64,000 bases of DNA, taken from contig JANMYQ010000361.1 of NCBI GenBank assembly GCA_031382215.1, forward strand, positions 1 through 64,000, given 5' to 3'. The notes under the pieces were generated by a model, which saw only the letters and a program-made list of their open reading frames with translations, was not told the origin of the DNA and ran no database searches. The position numbers and the translations under genes were made by a program. Origin of the DNA: LGRD01 sp031382215 (lineage in GTDB: Bacteria > Pseudomonadota > Gammaproteobacteria > Burkholderiales > Burkholderiaceae_C). Shown one piece after another: positions 50,402 through 58,389 of the stretch (position 1 is its first letter; the number at the start of each line of letters is the position of its first letter).

Positions 50402-52468
50402 ATGTACGCCCTCTTCGAAGACGCCGGAAAGTTCCTGGCCGGCCGTGTGATGACCGAGGCCGAGACCTCGACGCAGATCGAGCTCGACTCGGGCAAGCGC
50501 GTGAAGGTGAAAGCCGCCAACGTGCTGCTCAAGTTCGAGAAGCCGCAACCGGCCGAGCTGGTGGCCTCGGCACAGGCGCTGGCGCAGGAGATCGACCTGG
50601 ATCTGGCGTGGGAATTCGCGCCCGAGGCCGAGTTCGGGTTTGCCGACCTGGCGCGCGACTATTTCGAAAAGACCGCCGGTGTCGAGAAGCAGGCCGCGGC
50701 GCTGTTCCGGCTGTTCGATGCGCCGCACTACTTCCGACGCATGGGCAAGGGCAACTTCAAGAAGGCGCCTGAAGAGATCGTCAAGGCCGCGCTGCTGGGC
50801 ATCGAGCGCAAGAAGCTGGTCGTCGCGCAGATCGACGCCTGGGCGGCCGAGCTGGTGGCGGGCCAGTGCCCGGCTCCCGTGCGCGAGCAGCTCTACAAGA
50901 TTCTTTTCAAGCCCGACAAGAACGCCGCCGAGTACAAGGCCGTGGTCGAAGCCTCGCGGCGAGCGCAGAAGGCGCCGCTCGATCTGCTGACTGCGGCTGG
51001 CGCGATCACCTCGCCGTACCAGTTCCACTGGAAGCGCTTCCTGTTCGAAAACTTCCCCAAGGGCACCGGCTTCCCGGCCCTGCAGGCGCCGGCCATCAAG
51101 GATGCGCTGCCGTTGGGCGAGGCGCAGGCCTTCTCGATCGACGATTCCGCCACGACCGAGATCGACGATGCGCTGTCGGTTCGCGGTCTCGGCAGTGGCA
51201 CGGTGGTGTTCGGCGTCCACATTGCCGCGCCGGGGCTGGCGTTCGGGCCCGACGCGCCGGTCGACAAGGTGGCTCGCGAACGCCTGTCCACCGTCTACAT
51301 GCCCGGCCACAAGCTGACGATGCTGCCCGACGAGGTGGTGCAGGCCTACACGCTCACGGAAGGGCGCGACTGCCCGGCCGTGTCGCTCTACGTCACGTTC
51401 GATGAAGCGAGCCTGGCCGTCACCGCCACCGAAACGCGCCTCGAGAAGGTGCACATCGCCGCCAACCTGCGCCACGACCAGCTCGACAGCGTGGTCACCG
51501 AGGCCACGCTGACCGGCGCGGCGCCGGCCTCGTATCAATTCGGCACCGAACTCGCGTTCGCCTTCCGGCTCGCGCGGCACCTGAAGGCCCAGCGCGAGGT
51601 GGTGCGCGGCAAGCCCGAGAACTTCAACCGGCCGGACTACAACTTCCGCCTTGAACGAGATGCCGGCAGCGATGGCGCCGAACCGCAAGGCACTGAACGT
51701 GTGCTGATCAGCACGCGCCAGCGCGGCTCGCCGCTCGACCTGATCGTGGCCGAAGCCATGATCCTGGCCAACAGCACCTGGGGCGGCTGGCTGAACGAGT
51801 GCGGCGTGCCCGGCATCTACCGCAGCCAGGCCAGCCTGGCGCCGGGCGTGAAGGTGCGCATGGGCACCAAGGCTGCGCCACATGCGGGCATGGGCGTGGC
51901 GCAGTACACCTGGGCCACGTCACCGCTGCGGCGTTATGTGGACCTGGTGAACCAGTGGCAGATCATTGCCTGCGCACGCCACGGCCGCACCGCCGCGCTG
52001 GCCGCGCCGTTCAAGCCGAAAGACGTGCAACTGTTCGCCATCATCTCCAGCTTCGACGCCGCGTATGCCGAGTACAACGGCTTCCAGTCCGGCATCGAAC
52101 GCTACTGGACCTTGCAGTCCCTGGCTCAGAACGAAGTGCGCGAACTGAACGCCACGGTGATGAAAGACGGGCTGGTGCGTGCCGACGAGCTGCCCTTGGT
52201 GTTTCGTGCCACCGGCGCCGAAAACCTGCCGCGCGGCGCCGCCGTGCGCGTGCGGGTGGGCAGCACCGACCTGCTGACGCTGGATGTGCAGGCCAGCGTG
52301 GTGGCGCGGCTCGACGATGCCGCGACCGCGACCGACGCTGCCGTGGTCAGCGATGAGAGCGACGAGGCTGCCGACACCGCCGGCCCACTCACGCTGGCCA
52401 TCGACCTGCAGAACGATGGGCCCGAAAGCGAAGCCAGTGCCGCAGCACAAATCGTCCCGGCGGCCTGA
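50402..52468 (+). CDS. RNB-domain exoribonuclease (RNase II family)
   Basis: This 3'-5' exoribonuclease of the RNase II/R family has 688 residues. The RNB catalytic signature is SIDDSATTEIDDALSVRGLG with the conserved acidic residues. TVYMPGHKLTMLPDEVVQAY and YTWATSPLRRYVDLVNQWQI follow. The N-terminal part lacks the full cold-shock domains of RNase R; the C-terminal S1-like region is reduced. It may be a degradative RNase II analogue. The end overlaps the TonB-like gene by 53 bp in another frame. Confidence 0.92.
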   Translation: MYALFEDAGKFLAGRVMTEAETSTQIELDSGKRVKVKAANVLLKFEKPQPAELVASAQALAQEIDLDLAWEFAPEAEFGFADLARDYFEKTAGVEKQAAALFRLFDAPHYFRRMGKGNFKKAPEEIVKAALLGIERKKLVVAQIDAWAAELVAGQCPAPVREQLYKILFKPDKNAAEYKAVVEASRRAQKAPLDLLTAAGAITSPYQFHWKRFLFENFPKGTGFPALQAPAIKDALPLGEAQAFSIDDSATTEIDDALSVRGLGSGTVVFGVHIAAPGLAFGPDAPVDKVARERLSTVYMPGHKLTMLPDEVVQAYTLTEGRDCPAVSLYVTFDEASLAVTATETRLEKVHIAANLRHDQLDSVVTEATLTGAAPASYQFGTELAFAFRLARHLKAQREVVRGKPENFNRPDYNFRLERDAGSDGAEPQGTERVLISTRQRGSPLDLIVAEAMILANSTWGGWLNECGVPGIYRSQASLAPGVKVRMGTKAAPHAGMGVAQYTWATSPLRRYVDLVNQWQIIACARHGRTAALAAPFKPKDVQLFAIISSFDAAYAEYNGFQSGIERYWTLQSLAQNEVRELNATVMKDGLVRADELPLVFRATGAENLPRGAAVRVRVGSTDLLTLDVQASVVARLDDAATATDAAVVSDESDEAADTAGPLTLAIDLQNDGPESEASAAAQIVPAA

Positions 52469-53321
52469 GCCCCACAAGGCGAAGAAGCTGTCCACCCTGC
52501 AGGTGGCGCTGCTTGTTTCGCTGGCGGTGCACGCGGTGCTGCTGACGGTGCGCTTTGTCGACCCGGACAGTTTCAACCGTGTATTCCAGGACTCGCCGCT
52601 CGAAGTGATCCTGGTCAATTCGCGCTCGGGTGAACGGCCCGACAAGGCGCAGGCCATCGCGCAGGCCAACCTGGCCGGTGGCGGCGAGGCCGAAAAGGGC
52701 CGCGCGATGTCGCCGCTGCCGCCGTCGGCACTGGTCGAGCTGGGCGACTCCAACGAAGAGGCGCGGCGCCAGATCGAACAGCTCCAGGAATCGCAGCAGC
52801 AACTGCTGACCCAGATGCGGCGCGAGCTGGCGCTGCTGCCGCCGCCCGACCCGCGGCGCGACCAGGGCGACCCGGCCGAGCGCGCCATGGAAGAAAAGCG
52901 CCGCCAGCTGATCCAGTTGCTGGCCGAGATCGAAAAGCGCATCAACGAAGAGAACGCACGCCCGAAGAAGCGCTACATCAGCCCGGCCACGCGTGAGGAG
53001 GTGTACGCGATCTACTACGACCAGATGCGGCGCAAGATCGAGGAGCGCGGCACGCGCAACTTCCCCGAGAACCAGGGCAAGAAGCTGTACGGCGAGCTGA
53101 CGATGAACGTGACGGTGGACACCGAGGGCCGAGTCGTCGAGACCGAGGTGGTGCGTGGCTCCAACTCGAAGATCCTCGACATGCGCGCGGTGGCCATCGT
53201 CAAGGCCGCGGCGCCGTTCGGGCCGTTCACGCAGGCGATGCGCAAGGCCGACCAGATCGTCATCACCTCGCGCTTCAAGTTCACGCGTGAAGAAGGCCTT
53301 GAAACCACGCTGACGCAGTAG
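52416..53321 (+). CDS. TonB/TolA-like energy-transducing protein
   Basis: The protein has about 301 residues. A signal-anchor helix is near the N-terminus (LQVALLVSLAVHAVLLTVRF). A charged coiled region follows (NEEARRQIEQLQESQQQLLT). The C-terminal TonB-type domain reads YGELTMNVTVDTEGRVVETE then ILDMRAVAIVKAAAPFGPFT. The Pro-rich rod typical of TonB is short, so TolA or another periplasmic link is possible. ATG 52416 lies within the RNB gene; a later start would remove the basic N-terminus. It is followed by aroE. Confidence 0.82.
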   Translation: MGPKAKPVPQHKSSRRPEPHKAKKLSTLQVALLVSLAVHAVLLTVRFVDPDSFNRVFQDSPLEVILVNSRSGERPDKAQAIAQANLAGGGEAEKGRAMSPLPPSALVELGDSNEEARRQIEQLQESQQQLLTQMRRELALLPPPDPRRDQGDPAERAMEEKRRQLIQLLAEIEKRINEENARPKKRYISPATREEVYAIYYDQMRRKIEERGTRNFPENQGKKLYGELTMNVTVDTEGRVVETEVVRGSNSKILDMRAVAIVKAAAPFGPFTQAMRKADQIVITSRFKFTREEGLETTLTQ

Positions 53322-53343
53322 TGACAAGCCCAGAATAGACCCC

Positions 53344-54210
53344 ATGGATCGTTACGCCGTGGCCGGCAATCCGGTCGAACACAGCCGCTCCCCGTTCATC
53401 CACGCCGAGTTCGCCAAGCAGACCGGGCAGGCGCTGCACTACGGGCGCCTGCTGTGCCCGCTGGGCGGGTTTGCCGATGCGATCGAGGCCTTCGCGCGCT
53501 CCGAACGTGATGATCAAAACGACGCCCCCCGCGGCCCGGCGCGCGGCTGCAACGTCACCGTGCCGTTCAAGTTCGACGCCTTCCGGCGCGCGCCGCGCCA
53601 CACCGAACGGGCCGCGCTGGCCGGTGCCGCCAACACCTTGCGCTTCGATGCCCAGGGCTGGCTGGCCGACAACACCGACGGCTGCGGCTTGGTGCGCGAC
53701 ATCGAACAAGGCGCCGGGGTGTCGCTCAGGCATCAACGCATCCTGCTGATCGGAGCTGGCGGCGCGGTAGCCGGCGTGCTGGGGCCCTTGCTGGGCGCCG
53801 GCCCGGCCCAGGTGGTGGTGGCCAACCGCACGTTGGCCAAGGCGCAGGCGCTGGTCGAACGGCACCGCCCGCTGGCAGGTTCCTTGCAACTGCAGGCGCT
53901 CGCGCTGGCGCATTGCGGCGAAGGCTTCGACGTGGTGATCAACGCCACCGCCAGCAGCCTGCAGGGGGCTGAGATTCCGGTGCCGGCCGACACCCTGCGC
54001 GGCGGCGCGCTGGCCGTGGACCTGATGTATGGCCCCGCCGCGCAAGCGTTCCTGCAATGGGCCACGGCCCACGGCGCGGTGCCGCGCGACGGCCTGGGCA
54101 TGCTGGTGGAACAAGCCGCCGAGAGTTTTCACCTCTGGCGCGGCGTGCGGCCCGAAACCGCGCCGGTGCTTGCCGCACTGCGCCGGCACATGGCATCGCC
54201 GGCCGCTTGA
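53344..54210 (+). CDS. aroE: Shikimate 5-dehydrogenase
   Basis: AroE reduces 3-dehydroshikimate to shikimate with NADPH. It has 288 residues. The substrate site is AGNPVEHSRSPFIHAEFAKQ, then GCNVTVPFKFDAF with the catalytic Lys, and DNTDGCGLVRDI. The NADP fold is LLIGAGGAVAGVL. A short insert, SERDDQNDAPRGPA, precedes GCNVTVPFK, where most AroE have two or three residues. Its stop overlaps the mtgA start (TTGA). Confidence 0.96.
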   Translation: MDRYAVAGNPVEHSRSPFIHAEFAKQTGQALHYGRLLCPLGGFADAIEAFARSERDDQNDAPRGPARGCNVTVPFKFDAFRRAPRHTERAALAGAANTLRFDAQGWLADNTDGCGLVRDIEQGAGVSLRHQRILLIGAGGAVAGVLGPLLGAGPAQVVVANRTLAKAQALVERHRPLAGSLQLQALALAHCGEGFDVVINATASSLQGAEIPVPADTLRGGALAVDLMYGPAAQAFLQWATAHGAVPRDGLGMLVEQAAESFHLWRGVRPETAPVLAALRRHMASPAA

Positions 54211-54995
54211 GCAAGGTGTTCGCTTCGCTCGCGCGCCTGCTGGCGTTGTTGCTGTTGTGCGCGCTCGCCCTGCAGCTCTATTTCCTGGCTCGGGTGCTGC
54301 TGATGGTGGTGGTCGACCCGCAATCGACCACCTTCCAGCGCTCCGAAGCCTGGCGCCTGGCGACCGACAAACGCGATCTGCGCTGGAGTCAGCAGTGGGT
54401 GCCCTACAACCGGATCAGCGACTCGCTCAAGCGCGCCGTGATCGCCTCGGAAGACGCCGGCTTTGCCGAACACAGCGGCGTGGAGTGGGACGCGATCGAA
54501 AAGGCCTGGGAGCGCAACCAGACTGCCGAAGCGCGTGCCGAAAAGGCCAACGATCGGGCTAGCGAGCGGGCCAACGAGCAGCGCCGCCCGGCGAAGGCCG
54601 CCGCGGCCCGGCCAGCGGCCGCGCCGAAGCTCGTCGGCGGATCGACCATCACGCAGCAACTGGCGAAGAACCTGTTCCTGGGCAGCGAGCGCAGCCTGGC
54701 ACGCAAGGGGCAGGAATTCGTGATCACCTTGATGCTGGAGGCGCTGCTGAGCAAACAGCGCATCCTGGAGATCTACCTGAACAACGTGGAATGGGGCGAA
54801 GGCGTGTTCGGCGCCGAAGCGGCCGCGCGGCACTACTTCCGGGTCGGCGCCGACAAGCTCGGGCCGACGCAGGCGGCCCAGTTGTCGGTGATGCTGCCTG
54901 CGCCGAAGCGCTTCGAGAAACGCCCGCACTCGCCCTACGTGATGAGCCGCGCAGGCACCGTGGTTGCACGCATGGGGGCGGTGGAACTGCCGTAG
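54207..54995 (+). CDS. mtgA: Monofunctional peptidoglycan glycosyltransferase MtgA, TTG start
   Basis: MtgA polymerises glycan strands from lipid II. The 262 residues begin at TTG 54207, overlapping the aroE stop; a GTG at 54216 is the alternative. A transmembrane helix is at about 10-36. GT51 motifs follow: IASEDAGFAEHSGVEWDAIE, GGSTITQQLAKNLFL (144-158), RKGQEFVITLMLEALLSKQR and EIYLNNVEWGEGVFGAEAAA. A segment of about 35 Ala/Arg/Glu-rich residues (about 106-141) interrupts the domain between the first and second motifs, where usual homologues have only a few residues. Confidence 0.92.
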   Translation: MSKVFASLARLLALLLLCALALQLYFLARVLLMVVVDPQSTTFQRSEAWRLATDKRDLRWSQQWVPYNRISDSLKRAVIASEDAGFAEHSGVEWDAIEKAWERNQTAEARAEKANDRASERANEQRRPAKAAAARPAAAPKLVGGSTITQQLAKNLFLGSERSLARKGQEFVITLMLEALLSKQRILEIYLNNVEWGEGVFGAEAAARHYFRVGADKLGPTQAAQLSVMLPAPKRFEKRPHSPYVMSRAGTVVARMGAVELP

Positions 54996-55041
54996 AGCAC
55001 GCGGCGTGTGGGGCCTGCAGTGCGCTCCTAGAATCGCCGCC

Positions 55042-55638
55042 ATGCCCACCGCCGTCTCCGAACAGATCGCCGCCACCGCCGCCCGGCTGGTGGTGGAAGA
55101 GGGGCTCGACTACGGCCCCGCCAAGCGCCGCGCGGTGCAGGCGCTGGGGCTGAACGTGCGTGCCGCATCCTTGCCCGACAACGGCCAGGTCGAAGCCGAG
55201 GTGCGCGACTACCTGGCCTTGTTCTGCGCCGACACCCAGCCGGCCGAACTGGCCGCCTTGCGCGCGGTGGCGCTGGAGTGGATGCAAAGGCTGGCAGCCT
55301 TCCGCCCGCACCTGAGTGGCGCCGTCTGGCGCGGCACCGCAACCCGCCTGAACAATGTGCATCTGCAGCTTTATTGCGATGACTCCAAGCAGGCCGAGCT
55401 GGCGCTGATCGACTTGGGGCTGACCTACGACGTGGGCAGCACACCTGGCCCGCGCGGCGAGCCGGTGGACGTGCTGAGCGTGTCCAGCCGCAGCGCCGCA
55501 CTCGGTGAGCACGTGACCGTGCACTTGACGGTGCTGGACCACGACGATCTGCGCGGCGCGCTGAAGCCCGATGCCAGCGGGCAGACCCAGCGCGGCGACC
55601 TGGCCGCGTTGCGCCGGCTGCTGGAAGCCACGGCGTGA
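55042..55638 (+). CDS. Conserved protein of unknown function
   Basis: The protein has 198 residues and is probably cytoplasmic, with no signal or membrane helix. The N-terminal part is helical (EQIAATAARLVVEEGLDYGP). The second half has short beta-like stretches (HLQLYCDDSKQAELALIDLG, then DVLSVSSRSAAL). I do not recognise a catalytic motif. Its stop overlaps the TlpA-like start as GTGA. Homologues are expected near accBC in betaproteobacteria; annotations as a ligase in databases may be unreliable. Confidence 0.7.
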   Translation: MPTAVSEQIAATAARLVVEEGLDYGPAKRRAVQALGLNVRAASLPDNGQVEAEVRDYLALFCADTQPAELAALRAVALEWMQRLAAFRPHLSGAVWRGTATRLNNVHLQLYCDDSKQAELALIDLGLTYDVGSTPGPRGEPVDVLSVSSRSAALGEHVTVHLTVLDHDDLRGALKPDASGQTQRGDLAALRRLLEATA

Positions 55639-56192
55639 ACCGGCGCTCCATATTGATCGGCGGGGTCGGCGTGGTGGCCGGCGCGGCTGGCATCGGCGCG
55701 GCGTGGTGGCGCGAGCAAGGGCGCCGGGCGGACCAAGAACCTGCCGCAGCCCTGGCTGCCACATCGGCCGCCGCATTTCCCGACATCTGGAGCCTGCGCT
55801 TCGATCGACCGGGCGGCGGAGAGTTGGTGCTCGCCAACTTGAAGGGCCAACCGCTGCTGCTGAACTTCTGGGCCACCTGGTGCCCGCCCTGCGTCACCGA
55901 AATGCCGCTGCTGGATCGCTTCCAGGCCGATCACAAAGCGCGAGGATGGCAAGTCGTCGGCCTGGCGGTGGACAGCCCGACGCCGGTGCGCGAGTTCCTG
56001 GCCCGTCAGCCGATGGGCTTTGCGATCGGGCTGGCGGGATTGAACGGCATTGAACTCGCCCGCTCGCTCGGCAACCCCAGCGGTGCGCTGCCCTTCAGCG
56101 TGGTGTTCGACCGCCAGGGCAAGGCGTTTCGCACCAAGCTCGGGAGCCTGCACGAGAAGGATCTGGCGGACTGGGTCGGCGCTCTGGCCTGA
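55635..56192 (+). CDS. TlpA-family thiol-disulfide protein
   Basis: This membrane-anchored thioredoxin-like protein faces the periplasm. It has 185 residues from GTG 55635. The N-terminal signal-anchor reads ILIGGVGVVAGAAGIGAAWW. The thioredoxin motif is FWATWCPPCVTEMPLLDRFQ. The cis-Pro region is GALPFSVVFDRQG. It is probably involved in disulfide reduction, for example cytochrome c maturation, but the partner is unknown. Translation is coupled to the preceding gene. Confidence 0.93.
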   Translation: MNRRSILIGGVGVVAGAAGIGAAWWREQGRRADQEPAAALAATSAAAFPDIWSLRFDRPGGGELVLANLKGQPLLLNFWATWCPPCVTEMPLLDRFQADHKARGWQVVGLAVDSPTPVREFLARQPMGFAIGLAGLNGIELARSLGNPSGALPFSVVFDRQGKAFRTKLGSLHEKDLADWVGALA

Positions 56193-56325
56193 GGGGACCA
56201 AGAGAGCGTGTTTTATGCCCTGAGGCGGTTGTTGCGGCGCCGCCGCGCCGATGCCCATGCACCGGATCGGTTTTTTGTCAATTGCAGCCAACGGTAGCCA
56301 AACCGCGTAAAGTCCGCTTCTCCCT

Positions 56326-56373
56326 GGCAGCGGGGCCGCTGCCCCTAAGACATTTTGGCGCTCTCTCAGCGCC
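56326..56373 (+). promoter_or_regulatory. Leader of accB with two hairpins
   Basis: In the 266-bp gap before accB, GGCAGCGG/CCGCTGCC (56326-56343) and GGCGCT/AGCGCC (56357-56373) form two hairpins in series. The gap also contains A/T-rich stretches near 56270 that may hold the promoter. No gene is seen in the gap. aroQ, which often occupies this place in related bacteria, is absent. Confidence 0.4.
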
Positions 56374-56458
56374 CTCAGATCGACGCCGAACTCGCGCGGT
56401 TGGCAGCAAAAGCCGGCGCGTTGCACGATCGACATAAAAGCAGAACCCGGAGACACGC

Positions 56459-56920
56459 ATGGACCTTCGAAAACTCAAGACGCTGATCGACCTTGTGTCG
56501 GAATCCAACATCTCCGAGCTGGAAATCACGGAAGCCGATGGCAAGGTGCGCATCGTCAAGGCCGACCCGAGCCTGGTCGCACAGCCCGGCCAAGCTCAGA
56601 TGTACGCGATGGCGGCGCCGCTTGCACCGGCCCCCGCCGCCGCCCCGGCCGCCGCGACGGCCCCCGAAGTGGCGGCGCCGCCGGCCGGCCACGCCGTCAA
56701 GTCACCGATGGTGGGCACTTTCTACCGCACCGCCAACCCGGGCGCCAAGCCGTTCGTCGAGCTCGGCACGGTGGTCAAGGAAGGTCAGCCGGTCTGCATT
56801 ATCGAAGCGATGAAGATCATGAACGAGATCGAGGCCGACAAGTCCGGCACGATCACGCGCATCCTGTGCGAGAACGGCCAGCCGGTGGAGTACGGGCAGC
56901 CCCTGTTCATCATCGAATAG
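56459..56920 (+). CDS. accB: Biotin carboxyl carrier protein of acetyl-CoA carboxylase
   Basis: AccB carries the biotin arm of acetyl-CoA carboxylase in fatty acid synthesis. It has 153 residues. The N-terminal helix region reads MDLRKLKTLIDLVSESNISE. An Ala/Pro-rich linker follows. The biotinyl domain is at the C-terminus, with CIIEAMKIMNEIEADKSGTI and the modified Lys in EAMKM-type motif (here AMKIM). Length and start are normal. accC follows, separated by the duplicated start region. Confidence 0.97.
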   Translation: MDLRKLKTLIDLVSESNISELEITEADGKVRIVKADPSLVAQPGQAQMYAMAAPLAPAPAAAPAAATAPEVAAPPAGHAVKSPMVGTFYRTANPGAKPFVELGTVVKEGQPVCIIEAMKIMNEIEADKSGTITRILCENGQPVEYGQPLFIIE

Positions 56921-56928
56921 GGCGCGCC

Positions 56929-57027
56929 ATGTTCAAGAAGATCCTGATCGCGAATCGGGGGGACAACGCCGAAGGCGTTACGGCGCAGCCACAGTGCGCT
57001 GCGAGCGAAGCACGCAAGGGCGATTGA
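56929..57027 (+). pseudogene. Truncated duplicate of the accC 5' end (32 codons)
   Basis: The reading frame starts at ATG 56929 with MFKKILIANRG, identical in protein to the first 11 residues of accC. It then diverges (DNAEGVTAQPQCAASEARKG) and stops at 57027, 12 bp before the real accC start at 57040. Seven of the 11 codons differ from accC, all at third positions: AAG/AAA, AAG/AAA, ATC/ATT, CTG/CTC, GCG/GCC, CGG/CGA and GGG/GGC. The insert contains a hairpin AACGCC-GAA-GGCGTT. It is best read as the original accC start cut by a short insertion that supplies a new start. A translated leader peptide is the alternative. Confidence 0.85.
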
Positions 57028-57039
57028 GCCGAGGCACCC

Positions 57040-58389
57040 ATGTTCAAAAAAATTCTCATCGCCAATCGAGGCGAAATCGCCCTCCGCATTCAAAGAGCCT
57101 GCCGCGAACTCGGCATCAAGTCGGTCGTCGTCTACTCCGAGGCCGACCGCGAGGCCAAGTACGTGAAGCTGGCTGACGAGGCGGTGTGCATCGGCCCGGC
57201 GCCGTCGGCGCAGAGTTACCTCAACATGCCGGCGATCATCTCGACCGCCGAGGTGACCGACGCCGAAGCCATCCACCCCGGTTACGGCTTCCTGTCCGAA
57301 AACGCCGACTTTGCCGAACGCGTGGAGCGCAGCGGCTTCACCTTCATCGGGCCGACGGCCGAGTCGATCCGCATGATGGGCGACAAGGTCTCGGCCAAGA
57401 TCGCGATGATCAAGGCCGGCGTGCCCTGCGTGCCCGGCGCCGAAGGCGGCCTGCCCGAAGACCCGAAAGAGATCGTGCGCCAGGCGCGCGCGATCGGCTA
57501 CCCCGTCATCATCAAGGCCACCGGCGGCGGCGGCGGGCGCGGCATGCGGGTGGTGCACACCGAGGCGGCGCTGGTCAACGCAGTGCAGACCACGCGCGCC
57601 GAGGCCGGCGCGGCGTTCGGCAACCCCGGCGTGTACATGGAGAAGTTCCTCGAGAACCCGCGCCACATCGAGATCCAGGTGCTGGCCGACGAGCACCGCA
57701 ACGCCGTCTGGCTCGGCGAGCGCGACTGCTCGATGCAGCGGCGCCACCAGAAGATCATCGAAGAAGCGCCGGCGCCGGGCATTCCGCGCCGCGTGATCGA
57801 GAAGATCGGCGAACGTTGTGCCGCAGCCTGCAAGAAGATCGGCTACCGCGGTGTCGGCACGTTCGAGTTCCTGTTCGAGAACGGCGAGTTCTATTTCATC
57901 GAGATGAACACCCGCGTGCAGGTGGAGCACCCGGTGACGGAACTGGTGACCGGCATCGACATCGTGCAGATGCAGATCCGCGTGGCGGCCGGCGAAAAAC
58001 TGCCGTTCACGCAGCGCAACATCCAGATGCGCGGGCATTCGATCGAGTGCCGGATCAATGCCGAGGACCCGTACAAGTTCACCCCGTCGCCCGGGCGCAT
58101 CACCATGTGGCACCCGCCCGGCGGGCCGGGTGTGCGGGTCGATTCGCACGTCTACACCAACTATTTCGTGCCGCCCAACTACGACTCGATGATCGGCAAG
58201 ATCATCGTGCACGGCGACACGCGTGACCAGGCGCTGGCGCGCATGCGCATCGCGCTTTCGGAGACGGTGATCGAGGGCATCCTGACCAACATCCCGCTGC
58301 ACCGCGAGCTGATGGTGGACGCCAAGTTCGTCGAAGGCGGCACCAGCATTCACTATCTGGAAGGCTGGATGAGCCAGCACAAACGGTGA
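57040..58389 (+). CDS. accC: Biotin carboxylase of acetyl-CoA carboxylase
   Basis: AccC carboxylates the AccB-bound biotin with ATP and bicarbonate. It has 449 residues. The N-terminal fold starts MFKKILIANRGEIALRIQRA. The ATP-grasp domain has KATGGGGGRGMRVVHTE; EHPVTELVTGIDIVQMQIRV and the C-terminal RINAEDP segment complete the active site. Codons 3 to about 19 use AAA, ATT, CGA, CAA and AGA, unlike the rest of the gene. A GAGG lies 5 bases before this ATG. The gene overlaps prmA at its end (TGATG). The enzyme itself looks fully intact. Confidence 0.97.
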   Translation: MFKKILIANRGEIALRIQRACRELGIKSVVVYSEADREAKYVKLADEAVCIGPAPSAQSYLNMPAIISTAEVTDAEAIHPGYGFLSENADFAERVERSGFTFIGPTAESIRMMGDKVSAKIAMIKAGVPCVPGAEGGLPEDPKEIVRQARAIGYPVIIKATGGGGGRGMRVVHTEAALVNAVQTTRAEAGAAFGNPGVYMEKFLENPRHIEIQVLADEHRNAVWLGERDCSMQRRHQKIIEEAPAPGIPRRVIEKIGERCAAACKKIGYRGVGTFEFLFENGEFYFIEMNTRVQVEHPVTELVTGIDIVQMQIRVAAGEKLPFTQRNIQMRGHSIECRINAEDPYKFTPSPGRITMWHPPGGPGVRVDSHVYTNYFVPPNYDSMIGKIIVHGDTRDQALARMRIALSETVIEGILTNIPLHRELMVDAKFVEGGTSIHYLEGWMSQHKR

